64,000 nt of DNA from Entonaema liquescens (Eukaryota; Ascomycota; Sordariomycetes; Xylariales; Xylariaceae): the NCBI GenBank assembly GCA_902805475.1, contig CADCSX010000001.1:1302001-1366000 (forward strand), given 5' to 3'. Below are positions 47,008-59,627 of this stretch, one piece after another (positions within the stretch are counted from its first letter, which is position 1; each line of letters opens with the position of its first letter). The notes beneath the pieces were generated by a model. That model was given only the letters and a program-made list of their open reading frames with translations, had not been told where the DNA came from and made no database searches. Both the position numbers and the translations under genes were made by a program.

Positions 47008-48486
47008 ATGTCGGTATTTTCGGCTTTAAAGCGGCACCGGGCGGAGGCTAAAGAGAAGAAGAAAAAGGATGCAGAGAAAGCAAAGCAAGAACCTAGCAAG
47101 CCGCCTTATAAGCATGTAGTTACACATGCTTATAGGGATATGTTATTAGTAGCCCCTGACTGCGCGAGGGATGAATATCGAGACGAGATAATCGCGCTGA
47201 ACAGGAAAAATATGATTAAGATGAGAGAGGAATACGGGAGGGGCGGAATACCTGCGCGTGAACGGCCATTATCAATCTATAATAAACCCCTATATCCTCT
47301 GCCTAAAAATTACAAATACCCCAGCGCAGACGATAGGGCAGTGGCTAAATATTTCCCTCCGGAGCGATTCGGTCTCCCGAAAGATCCAGACAACTCGAGT
47401 CGCCCTGAAAGTATAAGGAGTATTAAAAACGCCAAGGGGAAAGAGCCGGAATATATACAACCCGCCTCGTCTACGCCACCAGCCTCGAGACCATCTCATG
47501 GACAGTTCAGTGTCGCATCAAACCAAGGTAAAAGCTCTGTACCGCAGCATGTATATGCTCTTTCTAATTGATAAATAGGTGTGCCTCTTGACGAAACATC
47601 AGCAGTATCAAGTACCGCCAACGGCGTACCGGAGATAGGCAAAAAGGTCAACAACAGTCTTTCGCAGGCTTCAAGCTACCAACCAAGCCTTTCCCAGCAA
47701 AGTTGTTCGGCTAGTGAGAAGTCCTATCAGACACCTCTCACTGCTTCTCAAGTAACAATCGGGGCGCCTGTAAAGAGCGATCGGTACTATCCGCCTCAGA
47801 CTAAAAGTGCCTATTTTTCAGCACCTCGTCCGGCCAACCAGCCGACCGAGAACAAAGTAATCAAACGAGAAAATAAAGACACATCTAGTGTAGATACGAC
47901 TGTACCTCCAGTCCTTGCTGTTGCTCAAAAACCTAATAAGAGAACTCCCCCGGCGAGCATCTCTAGGGGGATCTCTGATTCACCCATCTCATCGATTGGA
48001 CCCGCCATTGCACCACCTCGACCACCTTGTATCGTGGCTCCTCCTCCCGTACTAAGTTCTACAGAAGAAGCCACCGTCTCAGAAAAGAAGATTAGTAGGA
48101 CGGCAATAACCAGCACTCATCATGTGAAGACGTCACATAACTCTTCGACGGAACAAGCCACGAGCATGCCGGTAAAAGATCCTAAGGCGCAAAATGCAAC
48201 AGTCAACGTGTCTTCGTCTACGTCAAGGCGCCCACGCAGACTATCGAAAACTAGAAAGTCGAATGACTGCGATGGTAGGCCCGGGACGTCTATCGATATA
48301 TCACGGCAGAACAAGTCCAATTCAACAGTGGCGGCGGTTACTACCACCACTTCTGATCTCGACCGAGTGAGCCATACAGCTGAGGCGAAAACCAGCGATG
48401 TGAGCAAGCAAACATCCGAATCCGATCCTAAGTCGAAGAGCAAACTACGCAAGAAGTCGAAAGGCGAACGTCGCCAGAAGAAGTAG
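47008..48486 (+). CDS. Hypothetical basic, Ser/Thr/Pro-rich protein
   Basis: Two exons, 47008-47527 and 47579-48486, split by a 51-base GT-AG intron in phase 1; 475 residues. Without splicing the first frame stops at 47571. The N terminus is a Lys-rich helix (KRHRAEAKEKKKKDAEKAK), then a folded-looking segment (YKHVVTHAYRDMLLVAPDC, IIALNRKNMIKMREEYG) and a conserved-looking YPLPKNYKYPSADDRAVAKYF. The remaining 300 residues are disordered, rich in Ser, Thr, Pro, Lys, and end in a strongly basic tail (KSKLRKKSKGERRQKK). No signal peptide or catalytic motif. Proteins with a similar N-terminal YKHVPTHA segment occur in many filamentous ascomycetes without known function; a nuclear or scaffold role would fit the composition but is a guess. 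Confidence 0.75.
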
Positions 48487-50612
48487 TGGTTCTTCCGGCG
48501 GTAGACTACGGCGCGCCATTCAAATGCTACCGGCATTTATCTCAGCTTTACAGACAGTAGCAATTCATCGGCTAAAATTTTCTTATTACGGTATATTTAT
48601 CTATCATAGCGGCATGGGATGGTCTTCCAAAGCGTATACCCATACATTATTTGTGCATAGATTTTCTAAGTCATAAATACTAAGCATTGCGGGAGTTTGA
48701 AGATGGGTTATTGAGAGCGAACAGTTATTTCCGGGGCACAACGATCGACACGGGCTATCAGATGTTCGATAGATACCTGTTTATGGTACCAGTCGGACTG
48801 AAAGAGTATAATAGCTATCGAAGCTTCTGGCCTCCAGGTAGTAAATAATACATCGATTCGTCTGATAAGCGGCGTACCTAGACGTTGTTCCCAACTTTCT
48901 AATTCTTGCCTTGAATAGTATTCCGAGAAAAAAAAAAAAAAAAAAACTCGAGCTACGAGAGCAACTCGTAACGATAACTAACCCTCCATTGATAAAATTG
49001 GGGAAGTCGGGTCGAGCCGAACGTGTCCCGCATGAGCATCTGCACGCTAAGATCCATGAAGGGGAAGGGAGGGAGGTGGTTGGGATATGCAAGTTGCTAT
49101 AGGCCGAATGCAACCCTGGCCCATGCGGGATCGAAGAATCGGACCCGTTTCTAATCTTAGTTTGGCAGGTTTCTCCTAGACCTTGCATTTTTGAAGGCCG
49201 TCATGGCGCATGTAGGTAAGCCCAGAAATTTTATGAACTGCCTGCTAACTAGAGAATAAGCAAAAGAGAGATGTTGCTGGTAGCGCCGGTGGAAATTATG
49301 TGATGATGTTGGGACTGCCTTTGGGGTGTGTATGTATGTCTTTTGACTTCGTGCTCTTTAGGGGATGTCGAGGATGTTTCTGGTTATGTTAGTCCTTGGT
49401 CCTATTTTGAGGCATTGTAGCTTAGAGGCAACACAACACACGTCTTGCCTTAATGGATGTTGCTCTATACATCGTATACTTTTCCAGGAGGCGCTCTCTT
49501 TTCATAAGAAGACCGTGACCGCTTGTGCGCCACGCAGACCACACGTTCAGGTATCCGTTACACTACAGCAGCAATGGATGGGTGTATTGAAGCCAGGCTG
49601 ACCTTTGAGGAAATGCTTACCAATGATAACCAATAACGCCGCGACCAAAATAAGCACAGCACAACAATTCCGTGTCCGCAACCCGTAACACGAAAGCCTC
49701 TGCAAGGAGGCAATTACCTATCACATATCAGATCCTCGACGCGGGCGGCCGTAAGCAGTCAGCCAACCCCCCTCCTCCTCCTCCCCAACGGTTATCACCA
49801 ATCGCAGACGCCAGGCTCGGGCGCCGGACGTCGGATTTCGCGGAGGTGGCTTACGGCGAGCGAATTGGACGGTGTGTAAGGGGAGATCACGTTCCGGAAA
49901 ATAGGGGGGCGGATGTTCGCTTGTCAGATTAAGTGGCCAACGTCATAACAATGAGCCTTTATTCGAACAAGGGCGCTCCTAGTGTTCTATAACTAGGTAA
50001 CGCAGTTGATTGACATTGAGTACGTGTTGACTGTATTCTTTCGTGGCGTCTGTTTAGGTATAATGATGGAAGACGAGCCGAAGCTGGTACATGCATGCGT
50101 CAATATACCGTACTGTCAAGTATTATGCTGGTAATCACTCAGACGTACCCAGCTGACGAGCCTATCTAGTCGTATAGCGATACAGCCAGTTCGTCTTGAA
50201 CGAACTCAAACCACTTAGTGAAACAACGTTAAGATGTCTTCTCTATAGCTCCTTATTAAGCCCAGAACGTCTAGCAAACTCGTTATCACCTAGATCCCGA
50301 CGTTCATCTCAAGTGTCTTGGCTAGCGAACCCGACTAAAATGATCGTAGTCTCCTATTCGTAGCCACAGATTTATTGTACTTTGAGCTAGGCGTCAAACA
50401 CCTGGGAGGCTACATATGGCTGCTGGTATACACCTCCCCGAGGCCATGTAATGAAATATTGAATTCTTTCGCTAATGACAAAGGTATTAAAATCTTTAAG
50501 GAATGATACCGGTATTTCGACGGCTGTATTTGTATATGATTCCATTTTCCTTGTAGAAATATTCTTTTCTATAGTTTTACCTCACATGCTATCCTCTCTG
50601 CCCACCCCCTAT
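48487..50612. other. 2.1-kb intergenic region between convergent genes
   Basis: No gene supported. It contains an A run of 18 near 48929-48946. The open frame 49672-49932 starts only with GTG and is not called. Confidence 0.55.
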
Positions 50613-51447
50613 TCAACTAGGCGCAGTGGAATTATCCGTCGAGTCCGAACTAATAATCCACGTCAAAAGCGAATTCAACCCATCAGCAATGCGATCCTCG
50701 CCCTCGTCATTAGGATGTATGCCGTCTTTTAGGAAGGTATTCGGGAACGGGTATATATCATTGACATAGATCGGCGACTCAGTTGTATTCTGCTCGGCAG
50801 CCCAGTCGGGGATCATCTCGTTGAGCCTTTCTACTGGGCCCATGTTGGTTGGCAGCGGTACTACGGTATTGACCTATTCGGAGAGTATCTTAGTAGTATG
50901 ATCTAAGGTTGCTGTATATACCTAGATTTAGGCGAGAGATGAGATCTTACAATGACCCGCACGTTTTCATTGTACTTCCGCATCGACTGCACCATGTTTG
51001 TGTATGCCTCCACAACATCCTCGAGCCGCCGACCACGAGCGATATCATCCGTGCCCAGCATGAACGTGACTATGTCAGGCTTGGTATCGTTGAGCCACTT
51101 GTCGATATGGTCGTACGCGACATCGATAGCGAGATAACCTGTATGGCCTTCGTGATGCTGCTTTCCGAACTCTTCGTCCTCGGTATCGCAGCTCTGAGTA
51201 TTGTTTACCGAGCCGACAAACTCGATCTTATCCGTTAAATTATTCGCTTTGAGGTCATTCCATAGCTTCGCCCTCCAACAGGTGATTTCAGTTATGCTGT
51301 CTCCCAATGGCACTTTGAGTTCATGAGCTGGACATTCTATTCGATAGAGGAGAACATATTAAGTTATATCATACTAATCTTCAACTTTGACTGAGAAACC
51401 CCTAAGCCTATCAGGTAACATATTGCCAAAAGCCCCCTGAGTTTCAT
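50613..51447 (-). CDS. Secreted SGNH/GDSL hydrolase, CE3-like esterase
   Basis: Three exons: 51447-51375, 51336-50951 and 50873-50613; 239 residues with consistent phases. A signal peptide (LRGLLAICYLIGLGVSQS) leads into block I, PLGDSIT (catalytic Ser), block II within HHEGHTGY (Gly), block III LGTDD and block V DGIHPNDEG with the catalytic Asp and His. The HEGHTG stretch and overall size resemble fungal carbohydrate esterase family 3 (acetyl xylan esterase-like), which remove acetyl groups from plant polysaccharides. Block III normally reads GxND; here Asn is replaced by Asp, which could weaken the oxyanion hole. Substrate is therefore uncertain. Confidence 0.87.
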
Positions 51448-52078
51448 AGTTGTAATTTCGTCGGAGAGAAGCAATTAAAGAAAGCTTTATATGTAGAGAT
51501 AAACAGATTAATGGTAGATTTTGAGCCGGCTAGCTCCTCAGTTATGCGTTTAATCTGTATGCCAACTTCTATCCTCAACTTGAGAGGTAGCTAAGTGCTC
51601 ATTTACGTTTGAAATTAGGAGTGCTACCACCGCATTGAACATCCGCGGGCCTCCGAACGTCCAAATGGGCAATGATATTCAACTTTTATATTATCTGGAA
51701 GAAAGATCCAGCTGCCAGTGGTTTACGTGCGGGGTAGGCAGGCATTTGGATGAAGATATTCAGGGGGCTATCACATCGACAACGTTTTTATATAGCCTGA
51801 AAAAGAGAACACGGCCACCGAAATGTACCATAATATAGCTTTCTTATGCTAATCGATACTTTAATTGTCCCTTCAAACCCATCAAGCTCAGTGATAGGTT
51901 TGTTGGGTAATCAAGTACCCTACGCCGTAGATAAAAATATACTCGAGCCTCATTACTCTGAATCGTTGTAAGCTGGGAATGTATCAACTTTTGAAGGCTT
52001 ATATTGAATTCATAACACTGGACTCGGATTCAAGAAATGACTGGGTATATCTAACTATGCTGCTAAACATCGCTATCA
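51448..52078. other. Intergenic, promoter of SGNH hydrolase and 3' side of NTE1
   Basis: No feature recognised apart from flanking untranslated regions. Confidence 0.5.
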
Positions 52079-55000
52079 TCAGATGCTCGCACGTCGAGGC
52101 GCCATTGTCCTACGCAATGCTTTCTTTGCCTCAGTTTCTTCAACCAAAGGGAGCACGCCATCATCTTTCAGGCGATCAAGGTATTGCTTGCCAAATTTAT
52201 ATCCCACATCATAGATTTCGTCAAATTTTCCGAATTCTAGAGTCCCGTATTCATCGATGGGCGGGCGCATGTAGAAACATCCCGGCGTCATCTTGGCACG
52301 CTCCAGAGCATCTACGCTTGATACGTAGGCTAACCGAGCTTGGATCTCTGCCAGCGTAGGAGGGTTTGGGATGCTCGAGAAGGGGTTCCACCGATTGAAA
52401 AAGGCCCAGAATCCAGACAGCGAATCCCCATAGCATTGAGGCGTATCATCGTCTATAGCTCCTACATCAATAGCAAAAATAACTGAGGCGCCAAGGGACT
52501 TCATATGAGAAACTGTCAAGTTATCAATGTAACCACCGTCCAATAACATGCTACCCTCGTCACACAGAGGTGGTATTAGACCAGCCAACGACATCGATGC
52601 TCGTACGTATCGCCAAGCGTATCCGCTGGTATGGATTTCCTGTCTGCTCTTGCTGATATTTACCGTATTGCAGTAATATTCCAACCAGAAATCTTCAATC
52701 TGGTGCTTCCCGAAGGTCTTGAAAATACCGCGATTGAACTCATGGCCAGTTGTGTACGACGCAGATGGATACGTTAGGTCCAACGCAAAACGCCAGATGC
52801 TTGCCATTCTCCCAGCGAACTTTTTCGCTAGACCAAACATGGGTACTACATCAGCATGGCGTGCATAGAGAGCCCCGATGAATGAACCGATTGACGTGCC
52901 ACCAACTATGTCAATAGGAATACCAGCCTCTTCCATTGCCTTGATGATACCAACATGAGCAATACCTCGGGCTCCACCACCTCCGAGTACGAGGCCAATA
53001 GACTTGCCGCAGAGTCTTCTAGCAAGCCTTTGGAAATCACCTTTATAAGGGGCATCGGGAGAGTAATAGGGTCTCTGTCGTATCTTTTGAACCGTATACT
53101 TATGTATTTCAGCCTGCAGGATTTGTACTCGCTCCTTTAGGGTTGGCCCAGCTTTCCTCGAGGGCGGATGCGAGGTAACGGCATTTGACTCGAAGACCAT
53201 CTGTAGATGGTGATGTCCTCCATTAATCCAGACACGGTTCCTTAACCAAGTTCTTGTTAGGCCAGGGGGCGAATAGCGCTCAGTGTGGAGGAGAACCAGT
53301 GTTTTACGGGCGGTTGACTTCATGCCGAGCATGAATCGTTCATATTCACCGATCTCGGGGGATCCTTCAGCCAGACCTACGAGCAGAATACAATCTGCTT
53401 GTGTGATACAGGTCTGGGTCCAAGGTGCTGTCACACTTGTATCTATACTTCTCGTTAGAACTGCATTTAACTCGAGGCTCAAGTCAAATAGAGAATTTGT
53501 GTATTGTGGTCAGGAAAAAATTAGAGTTTAAAGCCTTCATAGACGGCGCTCTGGATGTGAATTGCTCATCATACCAATGAAAAGGGATAGGAATAGGGGT
53601 AGACTGCACTTACCCGCAACGTAAACAACTAATCCGTACTTCTCTTCAAGGTCGGCAAGATAATGGGCTAGCTTTAGCTTCCCCATTTTGTTGAAGGCAT
53701 GCTTCCCAAGATGGCTGAGAATTGCGGCTTGGTTCAGCGAAGTTGCACCGTTGGGTGTGCCAACTTGCGCCAGGGCGTTCATTAGGCGATTTCCAAATTC
53801 AACAACTGGAATACCTGCTCTAACTGGAAGGATAGCAACAGTCCTTATGTTCAGAGTCGACGAGCTCTTATTGAGGGATGTGCCAGAAGTCCCGTCCTTT
53901 GCTGAGAGATTCGATGGGTCATCGACCAATAGTCGCATTCGAGAGGCAATGATCTTCGAAATCTTAATCGTGATGTTAGGATGCTCTTGGGCGAGGCTGT
54001 TGAATAAAGTGCGAGGAAATTTGACAAGCTCCGTCGCACGAATGGCGTGTAAGGTCCCAGAACGAGTAGATTCAGTCATGACCTCAAGTTCACCAACGCT
54101 ATCACCTTGGCCAAATTCCGCACGGACGTTCATTCCACCATCTTTCCGGTCTTCCACTAACCGTAACCTCCCATTCAGCACAATATAGATAGCCTCGCTT
54201 TCCTCGTCTTTACGGAACAAGACTTGTCCGGCATTGACTTGAACCCATTCGAGGGCGAAATCAATATGTAAGATGAGCCGCGGAAGTAAATTGGTCAGTC
54301 TCTTTGCCATTGTGAGGAGTACGATTGGATATTTTTCTACAATCTTTTCCAACGTTGCTCGTGGGATAAAGCCAACGTATACATCAGTCTTCGCAACCAC
54401 GTCAATGAAGGATCTGAATGATGAGACGGTACCAATGTAACCGGCAAGACCACCGGGCTTTACCAGTCCCACACGGCGGCGTTCCGATTTCGCACCCCGT
54501 TTTGTATCAGACGTGCTTCTGTTTTCCGACTTGGTTTGGCCAAAAACTGACGGACGTCGAGCGGCTTCTTCGGACTCCGCCTTATGCATCGCCGTCGTCG
54601 ATGTCCTGCCTGATGCGCTTAGAATATTGCTTCCCGAATCTTCCGAAGGAACACAAATATCGAGAAATCCGTCAATAACGTAGTAGAGCCCTGGGCTTCG
54701 CTCTCCTTGTTCGACTAATACAGAACCCTGCCGAAAGAAAACAATTTCCACTTCATGTTTCATATCAGCTGCAAGAACCTGTGCATTCGGCGTACCAGTT
54801 GACGAAATACCACCAGAAGTCATCGATTCGGCATCCCAGTCGGCAGAACCATCGAAAGGATCCATAAACCCAAACGCATTACTGCTGAACACAGCTTTCT
54901 GCCTTCTTTGATCATACGAGACAAGCCTTGGGGACCCTTCCGTGGATCCCGGTCCTCTGGATGAAGAGCCACTGCTGCTCATGCCCAAAGCTTTAAAGAC

Positions 55001-56888
55001 ACATTCCAGTATTGATACTCTGAATAAATTGTCTTCGTCTACTGATTCGCGAGGATCAATCGAGAGACGGGCTCTTTTCTGAGTAGCAAAAGGGTTGAAG
55101 GTACGCCGAGCGAGAGGACTTATATCGTTTATCGGAAAAGTATCGGATGACTGGAAGTGTTCTGATATAGGTATCTCCAAGGTGCCATTTGATCCCCCTC
55201 CCCCGCTACGCGCTATGTGTACGTTGGCCAGTAAGTCTCCAGGACTAGGAGTATGAATCGAGAGCCGTTCCTGTGGTGGTGCAATCGTAGATGCCACTAC
55301 AGACCGAGGTCTAGCGCGACTCATTGCTTGCAGGGCTGCCTCTTTACGTAAGCCCGTCGAAGACCTACGTCGACGGGCCGTAGTAGATCCGTTATGCAAA
55401 GCAATCCCTTTACCGCTTTCCTCTTCACCGGCCCTCTCCCTCTCCTGCTTGAACTTTTCCTTTAAACGTTCCAAGGCGTCACCACGAAGGATATTTGGTA
55501 GTTGGCAAGTCGTATAGCTGATCATCTTTTTTTCTGTGTGAAGAACCTCGTTGGTTAGCCCGAGATAGTTGTAGGCCGTAGCAAGAGTAACGCGCTGGAA
55601 TCTGGACAAGATGACTTGAACGATGTGTGCAGTCGCTTTAGGATAAACTCTAATCAACCGACGGAATGCACTGGCGGGTATGATCGCAATAGTTGTATCG
55701 ACTGTCGCCCTCCCAATTATGTCGGGATGAACAGATGTAGCTGTCCTTTTCATAGAAGGCCGAGTGTGGTGCACCCGCGGTTCGTCCAAGGAAATAGGAG
55801 GAATCTTTGGCAGTCTGGGTTGAGTAGGAGAAGACGGAGTTGTGAGCTGAGAATCGTCGGCTGGGGTTGGCCCACCTTGAATTGGGTCAAGATCTGAGGT
55901 TTTAGTTAGAAAGCCCGTCAAATCAGGCTGCTGCGTAAAGCTACCGCTAGCTAAGCGTTGATGACGGGAATGGCCGTCAGTACCACTAGGCTCTAGATTC
56001 TCCTCAGAGGGTATCTTGAGTTGTACGTCTTCTGTGAATAAAGACATTATGGAGAAAAGGGACGACATGGGATTGCCATTCCGCACCTCAGTCAGCAACT
56101 GATACCGTTGCTGACCGGGGATGGATTGCTCGTCCTCGGAATAAGAGGACTGCGTCGGGCTTTCATCGAATCCGGTGGGCCGGGACTGGTTGAGGTTGGA
56201 AGACTTGACGAATATTTCAACCAGTCCGTCTACAACAATACAGAAGCCTTTCTCCTCTTCCAGATTTAGCGTTTCACCAGCTATTAACTTCCTAGTCTGC
56301 ATACTCCTGGTCAATTCATGAAACACAGGACGTTCAAGGTATCCAAAGATCTTAATAGCACTAAGAAACTCGTCGAGATAGTTGGTTAGGCCAGGTTTAG
56401 CGCCTTCCTCGTGGCTCTCCGGGAAAAGATCCAAATCAGGCTCTTTACGTTGCGGCTCTGGAGGGAGACGCGAATACATATTCAAGTATCTATATCTCAC
56501 AACCCAAGTGACCGCAGAGAACATCAGTAACAATATCAACGCCCTATTTCCAGTATTAGTATATCGAAACAACGTATAACAAATGGGACGATTACAAGGT
56601 TGTGGCATTCATCGTCACTGTCCAACTCGTTGAAAACATGGTGAATATCAACGTCGGCACAGATATCGTCGTGAGCTTGAGACTCCAGTATAATATTGTC
56701 GAGAGAATATGAAGTATATAGAGAACGAGTCTGGCGATGAGCCCAAGCCACGAAGAAGAACCCTGGGTATCCACAACATCGTTCGCTCTCGTGATAGCCG
56801 AAGCAACAGCAGTTGAAGAGCTATTCGCAATGGTCGATATAGCTTCCGAAAGAGCCATATTAACGGCGGTGACGCTGGAGGAATCCAT
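52079..56888 (-). CDS. NTE1: Lysophospholipase NTE1 (patatin-like, neuropathy target esterase family)
   Basis: Three exons: 56888-56596, 56543-53614 and 53442-52079; 1528 residues, phases consistent. Two hydrophobic segments near the N terminus (about 46-70 and 98-116) anchor the protein in the endoplasmic reticulum. Three cyclic-nucleotide-binding-like domains follow (around IAGETLNLEE, VFFRQGSVLVEQGE and QVLFRKDEESEAIY), separated by long Ser-rich linkers. The C-terminal patatin domain has the glycine-rich LGGGGARGIAHVG at about 1228, the nucleophile elbow GTSIGS with Ser1258, and DGG with Asp1376, the catalytic dyad. NTE1 deacylates phosphatidylcholine to glycerophosphocholine. The intron between exons 2 and 3 falls in VVYVAD-TSVTAPW and is about 171 bases, the longest in this gene. 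Confidence 0.95.
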
Positions 56889-57948
56889 GGCGATGTACTA
56901 GATATGGTACAAGGACCTATGGAACCTCTGGAAGAAATATGAGAAAAAAATCAATACTTCTACTCAAGGGCTAAAATATCATGGTGAGAATCATCCCTTT
57001 GCACGGTGGCAAAGCGAGGGCTTAGTTCTATTATCCAAATGATTGGAACTGGAAAATGATTTCCAGCGAACTTGCAGCTTCAGAGACATTTGAGCTGTGT
57101 AAATAGTTGAAGAGTAGGAGTAGAAAGAGGTAGAATTATTAGAGGAAAGAAAGCTCCGAAAACATGTGCATTTGGTGGAACTTCTCATCGATTTTCAAGG
57201 CGCTCGAGTGGGTCTACTGATTATGGAATTTCCACTAGGGCGAGTAACGGCCTACTGTTTCTTCCGCCTTCCGTGCCTGCAACCAAAAAGATGCCAATTT
57301 TGTAAGTACAAATACACCAAACAGATCACCTTTTTGTCTGCATAACTTTACTAAACAGTCTTTTATACCTTGAAACAAAGCATTATAATTAGTTACTGTT
57401 AGAAATTACTATATAACTAGTAAGATAGTTTTTCTAAAATCCTGTACATATCATGCCATATAGAAACCCTTTATAAAAACATTTCTCTGCTAGGTACCTA
57501 CTTATTTAGCATTCTACGTAGAGGTACGCTTAGATAACAAGGCAAAGTACCTAGATTACCTAGCAGGTTAGGTTAGGTAAGGCAGAGGCATTGATTCTGT
57601 GGCTAATTGGTTGAATTTTACCAGTACAGAGCCTTCGCACCGTTAACCCCGCCAAAAGCATTTGGGTGCCACACCCCACGCTCAGGTCATAAAGATTTCC
57701 ATCATTGACAAATTTGTGACTCCCTGCACAGGAAGAAAATAATAATTGATAAACCAACCCAGTTCGCCACGTCGAAGCGCGCAATCCTGACAACAACCTC
57801 AAGACAGACCGATTGTTAGGAAACTTTCGGCGAAGGAGCATCTTACTGGATTTACGAACCGTAGAGAAATTTTAAACCCCGCCTGCGCGCGTGCAATCTT
57901 GGGCCTCTCAGACATTTTTAAGATCAAGTACTATTATTGTCGCCCAAG
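56889..57948. other. Divergent promoter region, NTE1 and eIF2-alpha
   Basis: It separates two housekeeping genes. A 93-codon frame at 57560-57841 on the minus strand is not supported. CCTAGG-like motifs cluster near 57548-57575. Confidence 0.55.
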
Positions 57949-59046
57949 ATGTCGTTAACAAACTGTCGTTTTTATGAGGAGAAGTATCCGGAGATCGATA
58001 GCTTCGTTATGGTCAATGTGAAGCAGGTTAGTAGTCCACCATTGTATAACAACTGATTTTGCCTAACCTATTTTAGATCGCCGATATGGGTGCTTACGTC
58101 AAACTCCTGGAATACGACAATATCGATGGCATGATCCTACTATCTGAACTTTCGAGGCGTCGTATTCGAAGTATTCAGAAGCTTATCCGAGTCGGTCGCA
58201 ATGAGGTCGTGGTCGTGCTCCGAGTCGACAAAGAGAAGGGTATGTGTGACAGCAGAAATATATATATTATGTATCGACAAACTTACTGATGGATGTTAGG
58301 TTATATCGATCTTTCGAAGCGCCGAGTCTCTCCCGAGGACATCGTCAAGTGTGAAGAACGATACAACAAGAGCAAGATGGTACATTCCATCATGCGCCAT
58401 GTAGCCGAGAAGACTCAAACTCCCATCGAGACCCTGTACGAGAGTATAGCTTGGCCATTGAATAAGAAATACGGTCACTCAATCGATGCGTTCAAGCTTT
58501 CCATAACGTGAGTATATCGATACTTGGCATTGCGACTTCTTTATGGCTGACCTAAATCTTAGGAACCCCGATGTATGGAGCGATATCACATTCCCTAGCG
58601 AGCCGGTAGCGGAGGAACTGAAGTCGTACATTGGAAAGCGCTTGACGCCCCAGCCTACAAAGGTTCGTGCCGATATCGAGGTCACCTGCTTCGAATATGA
58701 CGGAATCGATGCTGTCAAGGCTGCCTTAAGAACAGCAGAGGCGCGAAATACCTCAGACAACCAGGTGAAAGTGAGACTCGTCTCCCCGCCGCTTTACGTT
58801 TTAACGAGCACATGTCTGGACAAGAACGTTGGAATAAGCCGACTGGAGGAAGCTATCGTCGATATCCGCAACAGCATTACTAGCGCAGGTGGCCAACTCG
58901 TAGTCAAGATGGAACCCAAGGCGGTGACGGACTCAGACGATGCTGAACTGCAAGCATTGATGGAGAAGCGCGAACGTGAAAACGCGGAGGTCAGTGGAGA
59001 TGAGAGTGTTAGCGAGAGTGATGACAACATCCCCGAGACTGTCTAA
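57949..59046 (+). CDS. SUI2: Translation initiation factor eIF2 subunit alpha
   Basis: Four exons: 57949-58026, 58077-58239, 58300-58507 and 58563-59046; 310 residues. The N-terminal S1/OB fold (FVMVNVKQIADMGAYVKL) contains the regulatory loop LSELSRRRIRS; the first Ser before RRR is residue 52 counting the start Met, the Ser51 phosphorylated by GCN2-type kinases. The helical domain (YNKSKMVHSIMRHVAE) and the C-terminal alpha-beta domain (ADIEVTCFEYDGIDAVK, GGQLVVKMEPKAV) are complete, ending in an acidic tail. eIF2 delivers initiator tRNA to the 40S subunit. Length and exon pattern fit fungal homologues. Confidence 0.97.
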
Positions 59047-59627
59047 ACGATCGGTTCGACTTTGGTTCATTTCAATTAGTTCCACCGCGAGGGTTGTACG
59101 GCTAGGTAAAGGGTACCTACCTAGAGGTCTTTGACATTCAGGGGTCATAAAAAGTACCTAGCATGCGAATAGAGCATTTTGTTTTTCGGAATGAAGTAAA
59201 TACTCCCAATTCGTTGCCCTTGTTTTTCCATTGTACCTTGAAACGACCTAGGCTGCTTTGTAAGAAATATGCTTCCTAACTGCCTAATACTGCCTATCCC
59301 GTTTTAATTATTGGCAAATTACCTGTTAGGGTGATGCCAGGACGTAAGATCATAGATGCAACCCAAGAAGCCTGGTGATCATTACCATGTATGTCCTTAA
59401 GCAGTGTTAGCATAATGATAATCTGTGTAGAAAGATATACCTCTATTAAAGATATTTGTTAGTTGAGATGGTTGGTGGGGTCTGAATTCATTTATGGAAA
59501 TCGAAGCTTCTTAGTTATTGTTATAATGAAGATAAAGTATATTGAACGTCTTGCTTCCATTTTAGCTCTTCATTTTATTAAGCTGAGATCTCACTTCAGG
59601 TTGAGGTCTACATCCATTTAACGCCTA
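59047..59627. other. Intergenic between eIF2-alpha and IMP2-like genes
   Basis: 3' region of eIF2-alpha and promoter of the protease gene. A CCTAGA/TACCTACC cluster lies near 59115-59125. Confidence 0.5.

Noticed and set aside
49672..49932. 86-codon + frame with a Pro run
   Set aside because: It starts with GTG, not ATG, and no upstream exon could be joined.
57560..57841. 93-codon minus-strand frame upstream of eIF2-alpha
   Set aside because: It has an ATG but no recognisable sequence and lies in a divergent promoter.
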